A model generated the notes under the pieces. It ran no database searches. It saw only the letters and a program-made list of their open reading frames with translations, and was not told the origin of the DNA. Position numbers and translations under genes: made by a program. A stretch of 64,000 nt of DNA from Candidatus Dormiibacterota bacterium (lineage in GTDB: Bacteria; Chloroflexota; Dormibacteria; CF-121), in assembly GCA_035544955.1 (NCBI GenBank), contig DASZZN010000018.1:81226-145225 (forward strand), written 5' to 3'. Shown in pieces: positions 16,928 to 25,515 of this stretch. Positions within the stretch are counted from its first letter, which is position 1. Each line of letters begins with the position of its first letter.

Positions 16928-19113
16928 AACCCCACCAGGTCATCGGGCTTGACTGGCGCGCGGCGCAGCTCGCGGCCGGTGGCGTGGCGCAGGGCGGCGA
17001 CCACCGCCGCGGGGACGACGACCGTCGAGGGCTCGCCGACACCCTTGGCCCCGTAGGGCAGGCCCGGCTCGGGCTCCTCGACGATTTCCGAAACCACGGG
17101 CGGCATATCGAGGATCGTAGGGATGAGGTAGTCGGTGAACGACGCATTCTTCACCTGGCCGTCGACCAGCGCGACCTCCTCCATCAATGCCAGCCCCAGG
17201 CCCTGCGCCGCGCCGCCCTCGATCTGGCCGAGGACGCTCTGCGGATTGAGCGCGCGACCGACGTCCTGCGCCACCGCGAGCTGCACGACGCGAACCAGGC
17301 CCAGCTCCACATCAACCTCGACCACGGCGCGCGCCGCCCCGAACGCGAAGGTTACGTGCGGATCGCCCTGCCCGTTCGCATCGAGCTTGCCGGTCGGCCG
17401 GTGATGAAAGACGCGGGTCGCCTCGACCGGTCGACGCAAGGCCTGCAGCCCGCCGTTCCGCTCGATCGCCGCATGCACCGCCTGGCAGGCAAGCTGGACG
17501 GCCCCGCCGGTCATCATCGTCTGCCGGGAGGCCGAGCTGGAGCCGGCGGATCCGATCGCCGTGTCAGGCCGGCGGAGGACGACGCGATCGATGCCGAGCT
17601 CCGTGCGGACGATTTGCGTCACGATCGTATCCAGCCCCTGGCCGACCTCGACCGCGGCCGACTTCACTTCGGCGATGGGGCCCTCCTTGTCGATCGAGAC
17701 GCGGACCCATGCCTCAGAGGAATCGTCGAAGCCCTCGCTGTAGCCGAGGTTCTTGTAGCCGACGGCAACCCCGACCCCGCGTTTCAGCGCTTCACCGTGG
17801 CCGACGTTGCCGGCGCCCCCGGGCAGAAGCATCGGGTCCCGGTCGAGTGCCGACTCCTCGGGCGGAAAAGGGAGCTGTTGTAACCGCTGAAGGCACTCGC
17901 GCACCGGGGCTACGCCGGCAATTGGCTGACCGGTCGGCAGCACCGAACCGGAGTGCACCGCGTTCTTGAGGCGGAGCTCGATCGGATCGAGGTTGAGCGC
18001 CGCGGCCAGCTTGTCCATCTGCGCCTCGTAGGCAAAGCACGCCTGCACCGCGCCGAAGCCGCGCATCGCGCCGCATGGCGGGTTGTTGGTGAAGAGCGCC
18101 GTCCCCTCGAGCCGCGCGTTCGGGACCTCATAGGGCCCTGCCGCAAAGGTCGTGGCGTTACCGATGACGGCTGGCGACGTCGAGGTGTAGGCGCCACCGT
18201 CGACCAGCAGGCGAGCCTGGACGTTGACCAGCGATCCGTCTCGGGTCGCGCCGTGCCGCATCCAGACCCGTGAGGGATGCCGATGCACGTGCCCGAAAAA
18301 CGATTCCTGCCGGCCGTACGCCATCTTGACTGGCCGCTTCGTTCGTAGCGCCAGCAGGCAGGCATGGATCTGCATGCTGACATCCTCGCGCGCGCCGAAG
18401 GCGCCACCCACGCCGGAGAGGTGCAGCCGCACACGTTCAGGTGAGAGATCGAGGCAGGGCGCCAGCTGTTCGAGATCCGCGTGGAGCCACTGGGTGGCGA
18501 TGAAGAGGTCGACGCCGCCGTCGGCGGCAGGAACAGCGAGACCCGCTTCCGGGCCAAGCGGTGCCTGGTCCTGCATCCCGGTCTCGTACATGCCTTCGAC
18601 CCAGACATCGGCCGGCGCGTTGGGGTCGCCGTGGACGATCGTCAGGGTCCGCACGATGTTGCCCTGGGGATGGACGGAGGGCGCCGTCGGTTCGAGTGCC
18701 CGCTCCATGTCGGTGACGGGGGTCAGGACCTTGTAGTTGACGGCGATCTTCTTCAGCGCGGCCCGCGCCAGTTCCGGATCCTCGGCGGCAAGGATCGCCA
18801 CGGCCTCGCCGGCGTAGCGAACGACATCCACGGCCAGCACGGGCTGGTCCTGCACATCCAGCCCGAAGGTTTTCTTGCCGGGCACGTCGGCGTGGGTCAG
18901 CACGGCGCTCACGCCTGGCGTCTCGAGGGCCGCCGACGTATCGATCGAAACGATCCTGGCATGTGGATGCGGGCTGCGAAGGGTCGCGCCCCAGAGCATC
19001 CCGTCGCGGTGGAGGTCGCTCGCGTACTCGAACTCTCCCTTGACCTTGGGGACGCCGTCGACCCGTCGGACCGACTGACCAACGCCGCCCTGGCGGCGGA
19101 GGTTGACACTCAT
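16924..19113 (-). CDS. xdhA: Xanthine dehydrogenase, molybdopterin-binding subunit
   Basis: A 729-residue large subunit of the xanthine oxidase family. It hydroxylates hypoxanthine and xanthine to urate at the molybdenum centre. Features are the N-terminal GRV-like VDGVPKVKGEFEYASD, the molybdopterin-binding GVGGAFGAREDVSMQ (about residue 235), NNPPCGAMRGFGAVQ (about 340) with the substrate Arg, GQGLDTIV (about 490), and the catalytic Glu in YGAKGVGEPST (about 690). ATG 19113 overlaps the preceding stop (ATGA); a TTG two codons earlier is possible. The 2Fe-2S and FAD subunits are separate upstream genes, giving the three-subunit (XdhABC) form. The deaminase gene is inserted between them. Confidence 0.95.
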   Translation of the reverse strand: MSVNLRRQGGVGQSVRRVDGVPKVKGEFEYASDLHRDGMLWGATLRSPHPHARIVSIDTSAALETPGVSAVLTHADVPGKKTFGLDVQDQPVLAVDVVRYAGEAVAILAAEDPELARAALKKIAVNYKVLTPVTDMERALEPTAPSVHPQGNIVRTLTIVHGDPNAPADVWVEGMYETGMQDQAPLGPEAGLAVPAADGGVDLFIATQWLHADLEQLAPCLDLSPERVRLHLSGVGGAFGAREDVSMQIHACLLALRTKRPVKMAYGRQESFFGHVHRHPSRVWMRHGATRDGSLVNVQARLLVDGGAYTSTSPAVIGNATTFAAGPYEVPNARLEGTALFTNNPPCGAMRGFGAVQACFAYEAQMDKLAAALNLDPIELRLKNAVHSGSVLPTGQPIAGVAPVRECLQRLQQLPFPPEESALDRDPMLLPGGAGNVGHGEALKRGVGVAVGYKNLGYSEGFDDSSEAWVRVSIDKEGPIAEVKSAAVEVGQGLDTIVTQIVRTELGIDRVVLRRPDTAIGSAGSSSASRQTMMTGGAVQLACQAVHAAIERNGGLQALRRPVEATRVFHHRPTGKLDANGQGDPHVTFAFGAARAVVEVDVELGLVRVVQLAVAQDVGRALNPQSVLGQIEGGAAQGLGLALMEEVALVDGQVKNASFTDYLIPTILDMPPVVSEIVEEPEPGLPYGAKGVGEPSTVVVPAAVVAALRHATGRELRRAPVKPDDLVGL

Positions 19114-20423
19114 GCCCAAATCATGGTGGCCTCGCTGAGGTTCACCAGCTGTCCGTCATGGACCACGGGCTGTCCCTCGACGAAGAGGTGCTGCACCGGT
19201 CCCGGGTTGCAGAAGACGAGGGCCGCGACTGGATCTGCTTCCGCACCGCGATGCGGAAGTCCATCGATCGGAAAGAGCGCGATATCGGCCCGCTTGCCGA
19301 CCTGGATCGAGCCGACGTCGTCGCGGCCGAGGCACGCCGCCCCGCCGCGTGTCGCCACTCGCAACGCCTCGCGCGCGGTCATCGCCGCCGGCCCCTTGCG
19401 TCCCCTGGTGGTCAGCAGCGCCTGCCGCACCTCGCCCAGCATGTTGCCGCTGTCGTTCGAGGCGGAGCCGTCCACCGCGAGGCCGACCGCCACCCCCGCA
19501 TCGAGCATCTCTCTCGCCGGCGCGAACCCCGATCCCAGCCGCATGTTCGAGGTGGGGCACCAGGCGACCGCGGTCCCGGTGGCTCCCATGCGGCCGATGT
19601 CGACGTCGTTGACGTGCACGCAGTGGGCGAGCCAGACGTCCGAGCCGAGGAAACCGAGATCCTCGAGCAGCTCGAGCGGCCGGCGCTTGAAGGTTGCCTG
19701 GCAGTACGCCTCCTCATCGAGTGTCTCGGCGATGTGGGTGTGCAGGCGCACGTTGCGGCGCCGAGCGAGCGCCGCCGACTCGCGCATCAGCCGCTCGGAA
19801 ACGGAGAAGGGAGAGCACGGTCCAACCGCGATCCGCCGCATCGCGCCCGGTGCAGGATCGTGGAAGCGCTGGATCGCCTCATCGGTCGCCGCAAGAATGG
19901 TGTCGATGTCCTCGACCACCCGATCCGGGGGTAGGCCGCCACTCGACTGGCCCAGGTCCATCGATCCCCGGCAGGGGTGGAATCGCAGGCCGAGCTGCTC
20001 CGCGACTTCGATCTCGGCCTCGAGCAGGCCGATGACGCCCGAAGGGAAGACATAGTGGTGGTCGGTCGTCGTCGAGCAGCCGCTGAGCGCCAGCTCGGCG
20101 AGGCCGACCTCGGCGGCGGTGCGCTCCCAGTCGGCGTCGATCGTCGCCCATATTGGGTAGAGCTCGCGGAGCCAGTCGAACAAGCCGCCCTGCTGGGCAT
20201 GGACCCGCGTGAGCGTCTGGTAGAGGTGGTGGTGGGTGTTGATCAGCCCCGGCAGTGCGACCAGGCCGCGGCCGTCGATGACGTCCGGTTGGTCCCGAAC
20301 TGGGGGGCGTCCCTGGCCAACCCAGCTGATGACACCCCCGTCGATCAGGACGGAGCCGTTCTCCAGCTCCGTGCCGTCGTCGTCCATGGTGACGACCACC
20401 CGGCAACCGTCGAGCAGGATCAT
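19110..20423 (-). CDS. 8-oxoguanine deaminase (amidohydrolase superfamily)
   Basis: A 437-residue zinc amidohydrolase. It shows NTHHHLYQTLTR (residues about 62-73), the family motif of 8-oxoguanine deaminases of the PA0142 type, which turn 8-oxoguanine into urate. Other metal or catalytic residues are in HTHIAETLDEE (about 225) and LAHCVHV (about 265), plus the catalytic Asp in VDGSASND (about 315). It lies between the xanthine dehydrogenase small and large subunit genes, consistent with a second feed into urate. ATG 20423 overlaps the xdhC stop; the longer upstream frame is shadow. Related enzymes act on triazines, so substrate assignment rests on motif plus context. Confidence 0.9.
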   Translation of the reverse strand: MILLDGCRVVVTMDDDGTELENGSVLIDGGVISWVGQGRPPVRDQPDVIDGRGLVALPGLINTHHHLYQTLTRVHAQQGGLFDWLRELYPIWATIDADWERTAAEVGLAELALSGCSTTTDHHYVFPSGVIGLLEAEIEVAEQLGLRFHPCRGSMDLGQSSGGLPPDRVVEDIDTILAATDEAIQRFHDPAPGAMRRIAVGPCSPFSVSERLMRESAALARRRNVRLHTHIAETLDEEAYCQATFKRRPLELLEDLGFLGSDVWLAHCVHVNDVDIGRMGATGTAVAWCPTSNMRLGSGFAPAREMLDAGVAVGLAVDGSASNDSGNMLGEVRQALLTTRGRKGPAAMTAREALRVATRGGAACLGRDDVGSIQVGKRADIALFPIDGLPHRGAEADPVAALVFCNPGPVQHLFVEGQPVVHDGQLVNLSEATMIWA

Positions 20424-20884
20424 GCGCCGGCTCGCAGGCGGGCAGCCGCCAGCTCGACCGCGTCGACGATCTTCTGGTACCCGGTACAGCGACAGATATT
20501 TCCGCTCAGCGCCTCGCGCACGGTGACCGGGCTGGGGTCCGGGTCTTGCTGCAGCAGGTCGGCCACGGCCACCACGAAGCCGGGCGTGCAGAAGCCGCAC
20601 TGCACCGCACCCGCCTCGAGGAACGCCTCCTGGATCGGATGGAGCTTGTCGCCATCGATGAGGCTCTCGACGGTCCGCACCTCGCGCTCGTGCGCCTGGG
20701 CCGCCAGCACGAGGCAGCTGCAGACGAGCGTGCCGTCGAGCCAGACCGAGCACGATCCGCACTCACCCTGCTCGCAGGCGTTCTTCGAGCCGTAGAGACC
20801 GAGCGCTTCTCGAAGGAAGACCAGCAGGCTGGTTCCTGGCCAGACCTCGGCCTCCCGCCAGTCGCCGTTGACGCGCGTTCTCAC
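20420..20884 (-). CDS. xdhC: Xanthine dehydrogenase, 2Fe-2S subunit
   Basis: A 154-residue iron-sulfur subunit that carries electrons from the molybdenum site to FAD. The plant-ferredoxin-type cluster ligands are in NACEQGECGSCSVWLDG (residues 36-52) with a fourth Cys in LVCSC. The second cluster ligands are in QCGFCTPG (about 95) and NICRCTGYQK (about 128). The GTG at 20884 overlaps the xdhB stop (GTGA), and the protein begins VRTRVNGDW as expected for this family. Any longer N-terminus would lie inside xdhB. Confidence 0.95.
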   Translation of the reverse strand: MRTRVNGDWREAEVWPGTSLLVFLREALGLYGSKNACEQGECGSCSVWLDGTLVCSCLVLAAQAHEREVRTVESLIDGDKLHPIQEAFLEAGAVQCGFCTPGFVVAVADLLQQDPDPSPVTVREALSGNICRCTGYQKIVDAVELAAARLRAGA

Positions 20885-21759
20885 AACCACGTCGGCAGTC
20901 TCCGTTCGGCGAGCGCCCACCCGATCGCTCGCCGCGCCAGCACGCGGCACCCGTGGCGCCGGTAGGCGGCGGTCCCGCGCACGTCGTCGAGCGGTTGCGC
21001 CGCGGCGGCGACCAGCTCGGCGAATTCGTCGGCCCATTGCTCGCTGAGCGGTGCCGACCGGTCGTCCCACGTCCCTGAGGTCGTGAGTGCTGCGGCCACG
21101 CGCTCTTCCGCCTGAGTCGCGCGCAAGATGGTTGGCCCGACCGAGCCGAGCGCCACGTTGACGCGCCGGCGCTCCTCGTCGATGACCAGGCAGAGGCCGG
21201 CCACCGCGATGACCATCGCGTTGCGTGTGCCGATCTTGGAAAAGCTGCCCGGGCCGCGAAGCCGTCGCCAGCGGGCGCCGATGATCAGCTCGTCGGGCGC
21301 AATCGCGGTCTTCTTCGGGCCGGTGAGAAAGAGGTTCCAGGGTAGTGAGCGTTCGCCGCGGGGGCCGCTCTTCAGCACCACCTCAGCGTCGTACGCCGCC
21401 AGCACCGGGAGCGCATCCCCCGCGGGCGAGGCGGTCCCAAGGTTGCCACCCACGGTGCCACGGTTGCGGATCTGCGGCGAACCCACAGAGCGCGAGGCCT
21501 GCATCAGCGGCTTGAACGCCGGCATCTCCCTGACGATGGTCGCGTAGGTCACGCCCGAACCGAGGAAGACATGGCCGCTCTCCTCCCGCCATTGGGTCAG
21601 CTCGGCAACCCGGTTGAGGTCGAGCATCGCCGGCGGGCGCAGGCGGCCAAAGTTCAGGTCGACCATCAGGTCGGTCCCGCCGTTGAGGGGGACGGCCTCC
21701 GGGCGCTCGGCCTTCATCGCGAGCGCTTCATCGAGCGAGTGGGGCAGCAGCACCTCCAT
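20881..21759 (-). CDS. xdhB: Xanthine dehydrogenase, FAD-binding subunit
   Basis: A 292-residue FAD subunit of the CO dehydrogenase/xanthine dehydrogenase medium-chain type. The FAD-binding segments are PLNGGTDLMVDLN (about 23-35) and NRGTVGGNLGTASPAGD (about 97-113). This subunit passes electrons to NAD. The operon order xdhB-xdhC-8-oxoguanine deaminase-xdhA is compact, with four-base overlaps. A Pro-Gly-Ser-Phe-Ser-Lys-Ile segment follows near residue 170, typical of the family. It starts 10 bp after the allantoate amidohydrolase stop. Confidence 0.94.
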   Translation of the reverse strand: MEVLLPHSLDEALAMKAERPEAVPLNGGTDLMVDLNFGRLRPPAMLDLNRVAELTQWREESGHVFLGSGVTYATIVREMPAFKPLMQASRSVGSPQIRNRGTVGGNLGTASPAGDALPVLAAYDAEVVLKSGPRGERSLPWNLFLTGPKKTAIAPDELIIGARWRRLRGPGSFSKIGTRNAMVIAVAGLCLVIDEERRRVNVALGSVGPTILRATQAEERVAAALTTSGTWDDRSAPLSEQWADEFAELVAAAAQPLDDVRGTAAYRRHGCRVLARRAIGWALAERRLPTWL

Positions 21760-21769
21760 GGCGGTGCGA

Positions 21770-23008
21770 CTACTTTATCCGCGCCGCCACCGTCCGGACT
21801 CCTCGAAGGAGCGCCCGCGCGCCCAGAACCAGGTGCTCGTCGGAGGTTGTTTCCCGCGGCGAGTGGCTGACGCCACCCACGCTGGGGACGAACAGCATGC
21901 CGCTGGGAACGTGATGGGAGAGCACCGCGGCGTCGTGCCCGGCGCCGCTCGACAACCTTGCCGACTTCCGCCCCAGCTCGGTGCAGGCCTGCCCAAGTGC
22001 GTCCATGACGGTGGCATCCATCGGCGCCGGCGGCACCGAGGACAAGAGTTCCACGTCGACGCGGCATCCCTCCTCGGCGCCGATACGTTCGAGCCGGCTC
22101 GCGAACGCCCGGACGGCTTCCCCCAGGACACGCTCATCGAGGTGGCGGACTTCGAGCGTGAACTGGGCGCGCCCGGGGATGACGTTGACGCCTCCCGGGT
22201 GGAAGCGCATCGATCCGATGTTGGCCACCGCCTCGACGTCGACGCCCTGCACGAGGTCGCGCAGCTCAGACGCGGCGCGCGCGGCAGCCCGCCCGGCGTC
22301 ATGGCGCAGCCGGAACGGGGTCGTCCCCGCGTGATTTTGCGTGCCGTGGATCTCGATCCGCTGGCGGTGGACGCCGACGATGCCGGTGACCACCGCGAGG
22401 TCGATCCCGTCCGCCTCCATCCGGGGTCCCTGCTCGATGTGCAGTTCGACGAATCCCTTGATCGACGTCAGGTGCTCCTTGACCTCGAGCATCCGGTCGA
22501 TGTCGCGGCCGGCCGTGGCCAGGACCTCGCGGATAGGGACGCCCTGCCAATCGAGCCCTTCACGGAGTCGTTCGACGTCGAGCTCGCCGATCAGCGCCAG
22601 GCTGCCGATGAGGCCGATCTCGAAGCGAACGCCCTCCTCGTCGGCAAAACCGACGATCTCCACCTCCTGCGCGAGCGGATCACCAGATTCGGCAAGGGTG
22701 CGAAGGACTTCGAGCGCGGCGATGGCCCCATACGCGCCGTCGAGCCCGCCGCCGTGGGGGACGCTGTCGAGGTGGGAGCCGGTGAGTAACCAGGGTCCGG
22801 TCGTGCCCGGCATATGACCGAAAACGTTCAGGGCGGCGTCCACGCGTGGCTCGATCCCCGCCTGGCTCATGCGTTCCGCGAACCATCGCCGTCCGGCCAG
22901 ATCGTGATCGGACCAGGCGAGCCGGTCGACGCCACCGTCGGGAAGCCCGCCGATGCCGGCCAGCGTCCGCAGGTCGGCCAGCAGCCGGTCGCCGTTAATG
23001 TCGCTCAA
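21770..23008 (-). CDS. allC: Allantoate amidohydrolase / N-carbamoyl amino acid hydrolase (M20)
   Basis: A 412-residue binuclear metallohydrolase of the M20 carbamoylase group. Metal ligands can be seen in TGSHLDSVPHGGGLDGAYG, ADEEGVRF, VELHIEQGP and GAGHDAAV, and the dimer-interface HNQHAGTTP-like segment reads TQNHAGTTPF. Allantoate amidohydrolase removes carbamoyl nitrogen from allantoate; the close relatives act on N-carbamoyl amino acids. The position directly after a hydantoinase and within the uricase operon favours allantoate. TTG at 23008 overlaps the upstream stop (TTGA) and yields a normal LSDINGDRLL N-terminus; ATG 23041 is the alternative. Confidence 0.88.
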   Translation of the reverse strand: MSDINGDRLLADLRTLAGIGGLPDGGVDRLAWSDHDLAGRRWFAERMSQAGIEPRVDAALNVFGHMPGTTGPWLLTGSHLDSVPHGGGLDGAYGAIAALEVLRTLAESGDPLAQEVEIVGFADEEGVRFEIGLIGSLALIGELDVERLREGLDWQGVPIREVLATAGRDIDRMLEVKEHLTSIKGFVELHIEQGPRMEADGIDLAVVTGIVGVHRQRIEIHGTQNHAGTTPFRLRHDAGRAAARAASELRDLVQGVDVEAVANIGSMRFHPGGVNVIPGRAQFTLEVRHLDERVLGEAVRAFASRLERIGAEEGCRVDVELLSSVPPAPMDATVMDALGQACTELGRKSARLSSGAGHDAAVLSHHVPSGMLFVPSVGGVSHSPRETTSDEHLVLGARALLRGVRTVAARIK

Positions 23009-24381
23009 AGCGGCACCATCTCCGGGTCGAACGTCCGGCATTTCAGGAAACGGCCGAAGCCGCGGTCGCCAACAATGGCGCCGTCTCGGTAGATCACCTG
23101 ACCGCGACAGATCGTGGTCCGCACCTTGCCGGTGACGGTCAGGCCTTCATACGGTGAAAACCCCGCGCGGCTGTGCAGTTCCGAGGCGGAGAGGACGCGT
23201 CGTGGCCGTGGGTCGAAGAGGACGAGGTCGGCGTCGGAGCCGGGTAGCAGATCCCCCTTTTGCGGCCACAATCCAAAGATCTTCGCCGGGTTAGTGCTGA
23301 GCAGGCGGACCATGTCCGGGCGCGAGAGCCGTTGCGGCACCACGCCGAAGCTGTGCAGCAGCAGCAGCGAGGTCTCGACGCCAGGGATGCCCGGGCTGAT
23401 CGCACGGAAGTCGTCGATACCGGCTCGCTGCGACAGCGAGAAACCGCAATGGTCGCTGCCGATGGTCTGGATCGCGCCGCGCGAGAGCCGCTCCCAGAGT
23501 TGTGCCTGGCTCTCGGGATCGCGAAGCGGCGGCGTCATCACGTAGCGGGCCGCATCCGGCTGGTCGTACCGGGAGTCATCCAGCACGAGGTAATGGGGGC
23601 AGGTTTCGGCGATCGCCTGCACGCCGCTGCGGCGGGCGTCGCTGATGAGGTCGACCGCCAGCGGCGTCGACAGGTGCACGAAATACACGGGGCTGCCGGT
23701 CGCGCGGCTGAAGAGCAGGCCGCGACCAACCGCCTCGGCCTCGGCGATGCCCGGGCGAGCCAAGGCGTGGTATTTCAGCGATCGTTTCCCCTCGTCGACC
23801 AGTTGTTGCGACCTGCCTTCGACGATGGCATCGTTCTCCGCGTGGACCTGGACCAGGAATCCGGCCTCACCCGACCGCTCCATCAGCCGGTACCAGGTCC
23901 AGTCGTCGGCATAGAAGATCGTGCCGCGGTAGGTCGTGTAGATCTTCGCGCTGGTCACCCCCGCCTCTACCAGCCCGGCCAGGTCGCGCTCCCAGCCCGG
24001 TGGAAGATGCGCGATGTTGAGGTGGATCGCGTAGTCGATGTGCGAACGGGCCTCGATCAGGTCGAGTCGCGATTGGAGCGCCTGGGCAAAGCGCTGGCCC
24101 GCTTGCTGCGGGGCGAAATCGAGAAAGGTGGTGACGCCCCCCGCCGCCGCCGACCGCGAGCCGCTCTCGAAATCGTCGGCGGTACGCGCCGTCCCGGTGT
24201 CGAGCAGTAGATGCGTGTGCGGGTCGACGACGCCGGGCAAGACGAGCAGGCCGGTCGCGTCGATGACGTCGGCGTCGCCCGCGATGCCCTCGCGGACTCC
24301 GGCGACTTTCCCGTCGCTAATGAGGACATCGGCGGTACGCTCACCGTCGGCGGTGACCACCGTTCCGCCACGAATCAGCAT
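23005..24381 (-). CDS. Hydantoinase-type cyclic amidohydrolase, probable allantoinase
   Basis: A 458-residue amidohydrolase. Ligands of the binuclear zinc site are in VDPHTHL, the carbamylated Lys in SAKIYTTY (about 150), His in QVHAEND and VHLST, and Asp in GSDHCGF. Local motifs (CPHYL, TPPLRD, GAIQTIGSDHC) are closer to D-hydantoinase/dihydropyrimidinase than to classical AllB. Because it directly precedes allantoate amidohydrolase in a urate operon, ring opening of allantoin to allantoate is the most economical role. A hydantoin or dihydropyrimidine substrate cannot be excluded. ATG 24381 is 4 bp from the preceding stop. Confidence 0.85.
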   Translation of the reverse strand: MLIRGGTVVTADGERTADVLISDGKVAGVREGIAGDADVIDATGLLVLPGVVDPHTHLLLDTGTARTADDFESGSRSAAAGGVTTFLDFAPQQAGQRFAQALQSRLDLIEARSHIDYAIHLNIAHLPPGWERDLAGLVEAGVTSAKIYTTYRGTIFYADDWTWYRLMERSGEAGFLVQVHAENDAIVEGRSQQLVDEGKRSLKYHALARPGIAEAEAVGRGLLFSRATGSPVYFVHLSTPLAVDLISDARRSGVQAIAETCPHYLVLDDSRYDQPDAARYVMTPPLRDPESQAQLWERLSRGAIQTIGSDHCGFSLSQRAGIDDFRAISPGIPGVETSLLLLHSFGVVPQRLSRPDMVRLLSTNPAKIFGLWPQKGDLLPGSDADLVLFDPRPRRVLSASELHSRAGFSPYEGLTVTGKVRTTICRGQVIYRDGAIVGDRGFGRFLKCRTFDPEMVPL

Positions 24382-24385
24382 GGGC

Positions 24386-25288
24386 TCAGCGTTGCTGTCG
24401 AGACAACCAATCCGCGATCACCCGACCGACCTGATCCCCCTGGTCCTCTTGCAGGAAATGCCCGGCGTCCCGAATCACCGTCAGGTCTTCTGCCGTCCGG
24501 AACAATCGCTGGAAGGCACGACCAACCGGTTCCAGCGGCAGCACCATGTCGCCGTCCGCCCACAGCACCAGGGCGGGGCGCTGGTCGCGGACCAGCCGCT
24601 GCATAACGGCGCGTCCTTCTGACGCGCCAGGCGCCGCCGGTTCTAGCGGGATCAGCTCTGGGAAACGCCGTGCCCCCGCCTTCGAAGCCTCGTTTGGAAA
24701 GGGCGCCTCGTAGGCAGCCAGCACCTCGGCCGAGGGCGGCGTCTTGCAGCCGCCTCGAATCAGTGGTCGGATTGGAACGTCGGGGCGCGCGGCGACGAAG
24801 GCCCGAAAGCGTAGCCATTCGTCACTCATCTGCTGTTCGCCGGTGAACACCCCAGTGTCCATCAGAACCAGGCGGTCCACCGACTCCGGTCGTTCGTTCA
24901 TCGCGACCCGTAAACCGATCGGTCCACCCCAATCGTGCATCACCAGCGTCACCCCATGAAGGTCGAGGTCGTCGATCAGCGAGACCAGGGCCGCGGTGTG
25001 GTTGGCGTATGAGTACCAGGTGGGATCCACGGGTTTGTCGGAGCGGCCAAAACCCGGAAGATCCGGCGCGATACAACGAAAACCGGCTTCGACGATTGGC
25101 GGGATAACCTTCCGCCAGAGATACGACCAGGTCGGCTCGCCGTGCAGCAACACCACGATCGGCCCCCGGCCAACATCGATATGGGCGAGCCGCATCCCCT
25201 GCCACTCACGGAATTCCGGTGGGTAGGGAAAGTCGAGGATACTGTCGAAGCGCTCGGCGGGCGCACGGAAGAACTCTGCCGCAGACAC
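24386..25288 (-). CDS. Alpha/beta hydrolase, haloalkane dehalogenase-like
   Basis: A 300-residue alpha/beta hydrolase with haloalkane dehalogenase (HLD-I, DhlA-like) features. These are the oxyanion motif HGEPTWSYLWR (about residue 50), PDLPGFGRSDKPVD (about 80), the nucleophile Asp followed by the halide-binding Trp in VMHDWGG (about 122), and the base His in DAGHFLQED near the C-terminus. Real dehalogenases usually read QDWGG; here the nucleophile is preceded by His. Epoxide hydrolase-like or ester-hydrolysing relatives are possible. The GTG at 25288 is chosen by homology to the N-terminal RF-x-LxFPYPP segment. It sits inside the purine operon, an unexpected place. Confidence 0.82.
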   Translation of the reverse strand: MSAAEFFRAPAERFDSILDFPYPPEFREWQGMRLAHIDVGRGPIVVLLHGEPTWSYLWRKVIPPIVEAGFRCIAPDLPGFGRSDKPVDPTWYSYANHTAALVSLIDDLDLHGVTLVMHDWGGPIGLRVAMNERPESVDRLVLMDTGVFTGEQQMSDEWLRFRAFVAARPDVPIRPLIRGGCKTPPSAEVLAAYEAPFPNEASKAGARRFPELIPLEPAAPGASEGRAVMQRLVRDQRPALVLWADGDMVLPLEPVGRAFQRLFRTAEDLTVIRDAGHFLQEDQGDQVGRVIADWLSRQQR

Positions 25289-25311
25289 CCGCCGCTGGTC
25301 GCCTGCCGTGC

Positions 25312-25515
25312 TCAGGCGCCGATCTCGTACAGCTGGCCGGGGTCGAGGTCGAGGCCGTTGACGACCTGCCAGAGCGCGGCCACGGCCTTCAAGGCGTTTC
25401 GGCGTTCGAATGGAGCCAGGTCTTTGCCGTCCTTCAGCACGCGGACCAATCCCTGGTAGCACTCGACCAAAGAGCGCTCGGACTCGCTCAGCTCGACACC
25501 CATCGCGTTCTTCAT
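25312..25515 (-). CDS. Small conserved-looking protein, 67 aa
   Basis: A 67-residue acidic/basic, apparently helical soluble protein not recognised by family. It has no signal peptide and no cysteine-rich motif. Its ATG overlaps the stop of the CoA ligase gene by four bases, and the dehalogenase-like gene begins 23 bp after its stop. It is therefore a genuine translated partner in this operon rather than a chance frame. A role as a small accessory subunit of the CoA ligase is possible but unsupported beyond position. Confidence 0.68.
   Translation of the reverse strand: MKNAMGVELSESERSLVECYQGLVRVLKDGKDLAPFERRNALKAVAALWQVVNGLDLDPGQLYEIGA

Noticed and set aside
21614..22789. 391-codon plus-strand open frame opposite xdhB and allC
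   Set aside because: The opposite strand holds clear enzymes with intact motifs; this frame is composition shadow.
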